Of a stretch of DNA of 64,000 nucleotides, positions 55,225 to 62,500 are shown piece by piece. The translations under genes and the position numbers were made by a program. The notes beneath the pieces were generated by a model. The model did not search any database. It was given only the letters and a program-made list of their open reading frames with translations, and was not told the DNA's origin. Origin of the DNA: an uncultured Owenweeksia sp. (GTDB lineage Bacteria > Bacteroidota > Bacteroidia > Flavobacteriales > Schleiferiaceae). How positions within the stretch are numbered: the stretch's first letter is position 1; every line of letters begins with the position of its first letter. Location: positions 40,014-104,013 of the forward strand of contig CAKZRR010000033.1 of assembly GCA_937146805.1 (NCBI GenBank), in the 5' to 3' direction.

Positions 55225-55605
55225 ATGGCTGGCGTAAAATCATTTGAAGAATTAGAATGCTGGAAGGCTTCTAGTGAACTAAGAATTTTCGCATCACGAA
55301 ATGTGATTAGAAATTTCCCTTCTGATGAACGATATGCCTTAGCGAGTCAACTAAGACGATCATCGAGGTCGGTTTCTGATAATATTGCAGAAGGGTACGG
55401 TAGGTATCATTTTCAAGAGAATATTCAGTTTTGCCGAATTGCTAGAGGAAGCTTACATGAAAGCCTAAATCAAGTTATTACAGCCGAAGAGGAAGGATAT
55501 ATTGACGAGAAGGTGGTTTTAGAATATCGAGACATTTTTAAAAAGACAGAAGCGATTTTGAATGGTTATATTAATTACCTGGCAAAAGCTAAACGTCAAG
55601 ATTAA
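55225..55605 (+). CDS. Four-helix-bundle protein (S23/IVP family) inserted between sdhA and sdhB
   Basis: 126 residues of the 23S rRNA intervening-sequence (S23, TIGR02436-like) family: FEELECWKASSELRIFA, LASQLRRSSRSVSDNIAEGYGRYH, FCRIARGSLHESLNQVITAEEEGYI and the last helix KKTEAILNGYINYLAKA. Family members are small bundle proteins of unknown role, often found as stray insertions in operons or in 23S rRNA intervening sequences. It splits sdhA and sdhB, which are normally adjacent, and is flanked by short periodic arrays in opposite orientation. It could be a mobile cassette; there is no transposase. Confidence 0.9.
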   Translation: MAGVKSFEELECWKASSELRIFASRNVIRNFPSDERYALASQLRRSSRSVSDNIAEGYGRYHFQENIQFCRIARGSLHESLNQVITAEEEGYIDEKVVLEYRDIFKKTEAILNGYINYLAKAKRQD

Positions 55606-55618
55606 TGGCTTATAGGAC

Positions 55619-55682
55619 CACTAACATATAACCTTTAACCAATAACGTATAACCTTATTACGTAAAACATTTAACGTCCAAC
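55619..55682 (+). repeat. Right flank array, nnnTAAC at 7-base period
   Basis: The stretch divides into units CACTAAC, ATATAAC, CTTTAAC, CAATAAC, GTATAAC, CTTATTA, CGTAAAAC, ATTTAAC, GTCCAAC, up to the sdhB start codon. Most end in TAAC with a 7-base step. It faces the GTTA array on the other side of the four-helix gene. Confidence 0.65.
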
Positions 55683-55685
55683 GAC

Positions 55686-56435
55686 ATGAATCTTACATTA
55701 AAAATTTGGCGTCAGAAGAACGCAAAGACAAAAGGGGCAATCGAAACGTATCCCGTAAAGGATATTTCTGAAGACATGTCTTTTTTGGAGATGCTGGACG
55801 TATTGAACGAACAGCTGATTAACGATGGCAAGGAGCCAGTAGCATTTGATCATGATTGCCGCGAAGGTATTTGTGGAATGTGCTCGCTCTATATCAATGG
55901 TCAGGCACATGGCCCCGATCGTGAGATTACCACTTGCCAGCTTCACATGCGTTCCTTTAAAGATGGAGATACCATTTTTATTGAGCCATGGAGAGCAGGC
56001 GCTTTCCCTGTTGTAAAAGATTTGGTAACCGACCGCTCATCGTTTGATAGAATAATGAATGCTGGAGGATTTGTTTCTGTAAACACTTCTGGTAACACCA
56101 TTGACGCAAACGCTATTCCCGTGCCTAAGGTGGATGCTGATAAAGCATTTGACGCGGCTACCTGCATTGGTTGCGGAGCTTGTGTGGCAAGTTGTAAAAA
56201 TGCTTCAGCCATGTTGTTTACATCGGCTAAAGTATCTCAGTTGGCTCTTTTGCCTCAAGGTAAAGTAGAAGCGCATGAGCGCGTAATGAACATGGTGAGC
56301 CAAATGGACGAAGAAGGTTTTGGTAACTGTACCAATACTGGAGCTTGTGAAGTAGAATGCCCTAAAGGGATTTCTCTAGAAAACATTGCAAGAATGAACC
56401 GAGAGTATTTAAGTGCTTCGGTAGGCAGCGAGTAA
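55686..56435 (+). CDS. sdhB: Succinate dehydrogenase iron-sulfur subunit
   Basis: 249 residues. [2Fe-2S] ligands Cys58, Cys63, Cys66 and Cys84; [4Fe-4S] ligands Cys160, Cys163 and Cys166 with Cys225; [3Fe-4S] ligands Cys170, Cys215 and Cys221. All three clusters are thus complete. It passes electrons from SdhA to the heme/quinone site in SdhC, and depends on the SUF system coded in the same window. A strong terminator follows 22 bases after the stop. Confidence 0.97.
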   Translation: MNLTLKIWRQKNAKTKGAIETYPVKDISEDMSFLEMLDVLNEQLINDGKEPVAFDHDCREGICGMCSLYINGQAHGPDREITTCQLHMRSFKDGDTIFIEPWRAGAFPVVKDLVTDRSSFDRIMNAGGFVSVNTSGNTIDANAIPVPKVDADKAFDAATCIGCGACVASCKNASAMLFTSAKVSQLALLPQGKVEAHERVMNMVSQMDEEGFGNCTNTGACEVECPKGISLENIARMNREYLSASVGSE

Positions 56436-56457
56436 AATAAAAATAAACAGAGATATA

Positions 56458-56493
56458 AAAAAGCCCCGCATTTGTAAAAATGCGGGGCTTTTT
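56458..56493. terminator. Strong bidirectional intrinsic terminator after sdhB
   Basis: Arms AAAAAGCCCCGCATTT (56458-56473) and its exact complement (56478-56493) around GTAA, with an A-run before and a T-run after: a 16-bp stem that works on either strand. Confidence 0.9.
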
Positions 56494-56511
56494 GGTAATT
56501 ATTGGAAAAAG

Positions 56512-56682
56512 AAACGCCCATGAATTACACGGGCGTTTATATCTTAACATAGGTTGGTCTTTGTAGATTACTAACCCTATTTCCCTATAAATGAAGAACC
56601 CTGTTAAGTGGTTCTAAGGTAATTAAAATTTTGGAACCTGCAAGTAAAAATTAAAACCGCCCCGAATTTCTTCAGAGCGGTT
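56512..56682. other. Run of four more hairpins after the terminator
   Basis: Stems: AAACGCCC/GGGCGTTT (56512-56519 with 56531-56538), ATAGGTTGGT/ACTAACCCTAT with a bulge (56549-56558 with 56570-56580), AGAACC/GGTTCT (56595-56600 with 56610-56615), AACCGC/GCGGTT (56655-56660 with 56677-56682). They may be part of a structured RNA or a leader. The whole gap 56436-56852 has no ordinary gene. Confidence 0.4.
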
Positions 56683-56704
56683 CAACGAAAACTAAAACAT
56701 AAAA

Positions 56705-56791
56705 ATGAAAAAACTTATAAATAAGCTCTTCGATTCAAAGGTAATTAAAATGTTGAGTTGGTTATTTTTATGGAGGTTCAATTGCAAATAA
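56705..56791 (+). CDS. Possible 28-residue small ORF
   Basis: ATG then MKKLINKLFDSKVIKML and on to FNCK, stop at 56789-56791; basic and amphipathic with a hydrophobic, Trp-rich second half. The 14-base stretch AAGGTAATTAAAAT inside it also occurs about 120 bases upstream, where it reads SKVIKIL in another short frame. It could be a leader peptide, a small membrane protein or chance. It is followed by the omega-amidase gene at 62 bases. Confidence 0.25.
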   Translation: MKKLINKLFDSKVIKMLSWLFLWRFNCK

Positions 56792-56852
56792 AATTGCTGT
56801 ATAACCATTAGTATATCTACTGTTGCTTTGTAGCTTTAGCCAAAATAGTTTT

Positions 56853-57626
56853 ATGGATAATTTACGACTTACAGTAGTGCAAAGTGATTTGTCTTGGGAG
56901 AATGAACCATCCAATTTCAACCACTTTTATAAGATATTAAAAAGTAATAATTTAGGTGATATAGTAGTATTACCCGAAATGTTTAGCACGGGTTTTAGTA
57001 TGAAACCTAAAGACCTTGTTCATTTTTCGAACGGAGAAGCTCTTAAATGGATGCAGCAAATGGCCAAGGAGTTTAAAACTGCTTTGGTAGGAAGCGCTAT
57101 TTTTTGGGAAGGCAACAAGGCTTTTAATAGACTGTATTTTGTGAAACCCAATGGTGAGTTTTCGTTTTACAACAAGCGGCATTTGTTTACCCTTGCAGGA
57201 GAACAAGAACAATATACAGCGGGCGAGGAATTATTAATAGTGGAATATAAGGACTGGCGTATTCAACCCTTTATCTGCTACGATTTACGCTTTCCGGCCT
57301 GGTGTAGAAACACCCAAAATGTGGACCTTCAAATTTTTGTAGCGAACTGGCCTGAGCGCAGAGTTTTTGCCTGGGATACTTTGTTAAAAGGACGCGCCAT
57401 CGAAAACATGTGCTATATAGCGGCTTCCAACCGAGTAGGTGCCGATGGGAATGGTGTGTATCACTCTGGATCCTCCGTTGTTTTAAACGAACTAGGCCAA
57501 ACCTTGCTGTCTTTCGAATCGGGAAAAACAGAGCTTAAAACGATTGAGATTTCTAAGGAAACGTTGCTAAAGTCTCGCAAGCGTTTTCAATTTTTAGCAG
57601 ATGCAGATTCGTTTAAACTCACTTAG
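56853..57626 (+). CDS. Nitrilase-superfamily omega-amidase (YafV/Nit2 type)
   Basis: 257 residues from ATG 56853 (MDNLRLTVVQSDLSWE). Catalytic triad Glu42 (LPEMFSTGFSM), Lys108 (YNKRH) and Cys142 (FICYDLRFPAW). This subfamily hydrolyses alpha-ketoglutaramate and similar omega-amides, repairing products of glutamine or methionine transamination, in the cytoplasm. It overlaps by 4 bases, tail to tail, with the lipoprotein gene. Confidence 0.9.
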   Translation: MDNLRLTVVQSDLSWENEPSNFNHFYKILKSNNLGDIVVLPEMFSTGFSMKPKDLVHFSNGEALKWMQQMAKEFKTALVGSAIFWEGNKAFNRLYFVKPNGEFSFYNKRHLFTLAGEQEQYTAGEELLIVEYKDWRIQPFICYDLRFPAWCRNTQNVDLQIFVANWPERRVFAWDTLLKGRAIENMCYIAASNRVGADGNGVYHSGSSVVLNELGQTLLSFESGKTELKTIEISKETLLKSRKRFQFLADADSFKLT

Positions 57627-59263
57627 TCGCTTTCAATTATCCAGTCTAAATATATTTCCCAGTTAGCGCGTAATTCAAGCGGGGTTTTGTGTTTTAAAAT
57701 GCGCTCGGCCTGTCTTCGTTCTAAATAACTACCGTTGGTCCATTTACCATCATTATTGTCATCTACAATTATTTGAGCGGTATATTCTCCAGGTCGTTTG
57801 TGTTTTAGCAAAGTTTTGCAAGAGCCCAAAAACGGTATTTCTATAATCATTTCATTTTCGGGATTAAAAATTTGCAACACCCGATTAACGGAGCTGTCTG
57901 CTTGTACTCCAAATTCCATAGTGCCTAAATCTTCTACGGTTAAAGTTTGATAACTAAACAAGGTAGAATCATTGCTTTGACCGCTCGTTATTTCAATGGT
58001 TTTTTTAGGTATATAAACCCAAAATTTGGGAGTTCGTTTTTTAAGATTTACTTCTATCAAAAAGGGGTTGTTTTCGGATAGTGTTAATTGCACAAATGAG
58101 GTGTCCTTTTCGGTGTAAATTAGAGCTAGGCTATCGGTAATATTAGTAATGGGAAAGGAACATTCTATTTCAATCTTTTCATTATAAATAACCGCATTAT
58201 GCTTATTGCGTAAAATTACGTTTTCTTTCTCATGTTCAGTAATTCGTATTGTTGAGGTGTCGGTTTTTTCATTTTCTTTTTCAATAATTAGAACCACCGA
58301 ATCTTGCTTGTTTTCGTCAAACCAAAGATGGATGGTATCGTTATTTTTTGAGCTTGCAATATGTTGAATTTTAGGCGTGCTATCGGCTGTAGCCAAAAAG
58401 TAAATTTTGGAGTACTTTATGGGGTGGTTGTATGCTAGTTCAATTTGCCCAAAACTAATATGCTGGCCACCATAAAATCTCTTTTTAGGGGCAGGGCTAA
58501 AGCTTTTTAATTTTAGTGGTTTGGTATCGGTGTTCAACCGCAAGGTATCGCCCCAAAAGGCAATTTCTTTAGAGCTGGCGCTTGCCTTAAACTGCCCCAA
58601 AGCATCATCAAAAGCCATTACCCAATAATCTCCATATTTAAGATTGCTTAATTCAAATTTGCCCTGTTCATTGGTATAAGCATAGTAGGTGGGTAGCTTT
58701 TTATATGGCAACGAATCCAAATTTACATGGTTCGAGTCAAGATAGTACAATGCCAGCATTAATTTTTGGGAGGGCTCATCACTTAGCGAGTTCTCAATGC
58801 TTCCACCAAATTTTAGGCTGTCTATAAAATCACCGGTGGAAAAAACATATTTAAAATTCTCGTTTACGTTGTTTTCGGTGTAATCGGTAATAGCCGTACC
58901 AAACGAAATAATATAAGTGGTGTTGGTAAGCAGAGTGTCTTCCTTCCAACTTAGGCGTACCATCTTTCCTTTTACCAACTCTATTTCCAAATCGTTTTTT
59001 AGCGGGGGAGAAATAGAAATTTGTTGACCAGCTCCTTTTAATTGTAAGTACTCATTAAAAACCAAGGTTACCTCATGACTATTGAAATGGGTGGAGTTGT
59101 TTGGCGGATAGCTCGTATCCATTTTGGGAGAGAGAGTGTCTTTAGATCCACCAGAAGGTGCTGCTCTGCGGGCGCACGAGCTAATGCATATTTCAAAGAG
59201 AAACAATCCCATTAACAAGAAAATAGGAAGTACCGCTTGACGCAAAAATTGAAATTTATTCAT
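57623..59263 (-). CDS. Lipoprotein with SbsA-type Ig-like domain
   Basis: 546 residues. The signal (MNKFQFLRQAVLPIFLLMGLF) ends in a lipobox-like ISSC at about residue 30. Residues ~35-150 are a bacterial Ig-like domain: the segment SPPNN-like YPPNNSTHFNSHEVTLVFNEYL, then LTNTTYIISFGTAITDYTENN, as in SbsA/Big_5 proteins. A carboxypeptidase-regulatory-like unit (GKFELSNLKYGDYWVMAFDD) follows, then more beta domains. Such single-copy lipoproteins are widespread in Bacteroidota near housekeeping genes; function unknown. Probably outer-membrane anchored. Confidence 0.85.
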   Translation of the reverse strand: MNKFQFLRQAVLPIFLLMGLFLFEICISSCARRAAPSGGSKDTLSPKMDTSYPPNNSTHFNSHEVTLVFNEYLQLKGAGQQISISPPLKNDLEIELVKGKMVRLSWKEDTLLTNTTYIISFGTAITDYTENNVNENFKYVFSTGDFIDSLKFGGSIENSLSDEPSQKLMLALYYLDSNHVNLDSLPYKKLPTYYAYTNEQGKFELSNLKYGDYWVMAFDDALGQFKASASSKEIAFWGDTLRLNTDTKPLKLKSFSPAPKKRFYGGQHISFGQIELAYNHPIKYSKIYFLATADSTPKIQHIASSKNNDTIHLWFDENKQDSVVLIIEKENEKTDTSTIRITEHEKENVILRNKHNAVIYNEKIEIECSFPITNITDSLALIYTEKDTSFVQLTLSENNPFLIEVNLKKRTPKFWVYIPKKTIEITSGQSNDSTLFSYQTLTVEDLGTMEFGVQADSSVNRVLQIFNPENEMIIEIPFLGSCKTLLKHKRPGEYTAQIIVDDNNDGKWTNGSYLERRQAERILKHKTPLELRANWEIYLDWIIESD

Positions 59264-59354
59264 GGAAGTAAAATCGGAAAATCATGGATTTGGGCAAAGG
59301 TAGTTTTTCAAACCATTTTGTCTTTGCCAATAACACTTTCAGCCATTTGCATTT

Positions 59355-59375
59355 ATTGTACCACTTTAGTACAAT
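59355..59375. repeat. Inverted repeat ATTGTAC-N7-GTACAAT
   Basis: Two exact 7-base arms separated by CACTTTA, about 170 bases upstream of the large T9SS gene and 92 bases upstream of the lipoprotein gene on the other strand. Possible operator for either. Confidence 0.4.
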
Positions 59376-59405
59376 GTTATTTTTTCGTAGGAATGATTGT
59401 ATAAA

Positions 59406-59439
59406 TTGTTTATGAACAGTAGCTTAAGCTGTAAATTTG
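59406..59439 (+). promoter_or_regulatory. Candidate promoter of the large GEVED protein gene
   Basis: TTG (59406-59408), 23-base spacer, TAAATTTG (59432-59439). A second perfect -7 box TATGTTTG lies at 59476-59483, 43 bases before the ATG, but without a -33. Confidence 0.45.
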
Positions 59440-59440
59440 T

Positions 59441-59458
59441 TTACACTTATTAGTGTAA
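59441..59458. promoter_or_regulatory. 18-bp palindrome at the expected transcription start
   Basis: TTACACTTATTAGTGTAA: exact arms TTACACT/AGTGTAA around TATT, directly after the -7 box at 59432-59439. The place and symmetry fit a repressor operator. Confidence 0.4.
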
Positions 59459-59525
59459 TGAAAGCAAATCTTGCTTATGTTTGTTCATCCTTATTTTATA
59501 ATTACTAACAAATATCTCTATAAAT

Positions 59526-62500
59526 ATGAGAAAATTACTACTTTCAATTTTTTCGGTACTGTTGGTATCGGTGAGTGCCTATGGGCAATATTGCACCTCT
59601 GGTTTGTACACTAGCGGTTGTGCTTTTGGTGACGATTTAGATGGAATCACCTTGGGCAGTTTTATTACAGATAGTACTGGTTGCTCGGCTACTTCCTATA
59701 TTGATTCTACATCAGCAGTTATTACATTGGTGCAGTCTTCAGCGTATCATCAGTTCTCTGCCACTACAACCTACGGAGTGCAATCGGAATATGTTGCGGT
59801 TTGGATTGACTTAAATGACGATAATGATTTTGATGATCCAGGAGAGCATATGTTTTCCTCAGCTACCCAGATTGGGGGAGCGGTACCTACCTACTTTGAT
59901 TCTATAAGGGTAGATACCATGGCAGCTGGCTTACACCGAATGAGAGTAAGACTAAAGTGGGGAGGAGCTGCAATGTCGGCTACTGAGTCGTGTACCAGTT
60001 TTACTTATGGTGAAACGCATGATTATACGGTAGATTTAAAACCAAATGTGGTAGGAGCTTGTGCTCCTTTCAGTAACTTTTTAGTAGACAGTATTACAGG
60101 TGCTTCCGCTCGTGTAAGCTGGACACCAGGTGTTTCAAATGACTCTTATTATTTGGAGTATGGCCCAACAGGTTTTACGCCAGGTACAGGTACCAAAATT
60201 ACAGGGGTTTACCCAACGGCACCCACGGTTTTAAATTTGGCACCCTTATCAGCTACTACCACTTACGATGTTTATTTTGGTGAGATTTGTAATTTAGGAG
60301 CGGATACTTCATATCTAGGTACTCCAGTTTCTTTTACTACACCAGTTCTATGCCCAAAACCAACTGGCTTGGCGTTAGTTTCAAGGTCTGATACTTCTGC
60401 AACCGTTAGTTTTAACGGCTTAGGAGGTACCTATGAATATATTTGGGGACCCAAAGGGTTTACGCAAGGTAGCCCAGGTTTGGGTTTTGCTACCAGCAGT
60501 TCATCTCCTATTACTATTGATTCCCTTTTATACCCTAATGGATGTTTTGATGTTTGGGTGCGTATTAATTGCGGCAGCAATGGTTTATCAGCATGGTCAG
60601 ATCCATTTACTTTTTGCACTAACTGTTCTACCTTCCCCATGCCATACAATGAGAGTTTTTCAACATGGCCACTTAACTGCTGGGATACAACAGGCGGGTC
60701 TCGTTATTGGGAGGAGTACGCAGCTACACCAGGAATAGCAGAAGCTGGTTTTTGGGGATGGCCGCAGCCAAATGATGCCATGATGACTACGGCTCCTATT
60801 GTAGCTTCTGCTCATGCACAAATTAGATTTCAGTGGGCGCACCTTTACAGTGCTACATACCCTAATGATGCCTTAATAGTATTGGTTGAGAAAAATGGTA
60901 GCGGAATTTGGGATACGGTTCGTTATCTTAATGGACCTGCTTTTAACTCACCTGGAGCGGCTAATACAGCACCTCCGACTGTACCATTTGCTGAAGAAAT
61001 AATTGTTTTGGATTCTTTAAAGTATACAGGGCACAATATCAAAGTGCGCCTTTGGGCTGTTTCGGGTTATGGCCCTGATTTGTTTATTAATGATTTCAAT
61101 GTAGAGGCAGTTCCTGCTTGTATTCCTCCGGGTAATTCTACCCTAGGTGTAAGCTTTGTGAGTTTTAACAGTGCCAATGTTTATTGGGATGGAGGCTCAG
61201 GTGGCCACTCTAATGTCCAATGGGGACCATTAGGTTTTACCCCAGGTGTCGGAAACCCTAGCGGTACGGTACTGGGTACAGATTCTACCTATCAAATAAT
61301 GGGTTTAGCCCCTAATGCGACCTATGAATTTTATGTGCAAGATAGTTGTGGGCCAGGTTCTTTAAGTACGTGGAGTGGTCCTTATTCATTCAAAACAGCT
61401 TGTACTCCTTTTACGGCTCCATTTATAGAGACCTTTGATGGTAGTAATTGGTTGCCAGGTTCTAACTTAGGTGTAGGCGATACCATTGATCCATGTTGGA
61501 ATAGAACACCTAATCCAGGTTTTGTATACGATTGGTCTGTATATAACAGCACTGTTTTTTACGGAACCACTACAGGGCCAGCTACGGACTTCTCTGGAAC
61601 GGGTAACTTTTTGTATACAGAAGTTGGCTATGGTGCTGCTTCGGATGTCGCCACTATGGTTTCACCAATTATTGATGTAAGTGGTTTAACGGTGCCTTAT
61701 GTTGAGTTTCAATCACACCGATATGGAAATAATATGGGTGATTTAGATGTGCAAGTAAATGATGGGTCAGGATGGGTAACCATGTTGAGTTTAACTGGGG
61801 ATGAGCAAACTTCGGCCTCAGACCCTTGGAAGGATAAAGGCTTTGATATTTCTGCTTTTGGAGATACAGTACAGGTGCGATTTGTAGCAACCAGTACAGG
61901 TTGTTGTTCGGGAGCTATGGCCATTGATCAATTTGCCGTTAAAGAAGCACCCTCTTGTCCTACGCTTGCCGGTCAGTCGGTGAGTGGTGTTACGGATTCG
62001 TCTGCCTCATTAACTTGGTTTGCTAGTACTAATGCATTATCCTATCAAGTATGGATTGGGCCTCAAGGCTTTTTCCAAGGTACGGCTACTACAGGTGGAA
62101 CCTTGGCTATTCATAGTTCAGACAGTGTTTATACGGATACTTTATCAGATAATGCCTGTTACGAATATTTGGTAAGAGCTATTTGCGGACCTGGTGATAC
62201 GAGTAATTGGACAGGACCAATTTCTTGGTGTACACCATGTGTGCCGTTCAGTGCACCTTACTTAGAGTCTTACGATGTTTGGCCTTTGAGCTGTTGGGAT
62301 GAATCGGGTAGTACTTTTAACTGGACAAACGCTACCAATTATGCTATGGCAAATTTTTGGGGTAACTCCACTGGGCAGGCAGTTATGACTTCACCAGTAA
62401 TTATTTTAAACGCCAATGTGGCGCAAGTAGAGTTTGATTGGTCGCATTTATACAGTGCCTCTTATCCAGATGATAGATTGGTGGTAGAAGTTACTAGAGT

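Noticed and set aside
60433..60738. 101-codon frame inside the large 3' gene
   Set aside because: A shadow of the continuous GEVED/FN3 frame that runs from 59526 to the end of the window.
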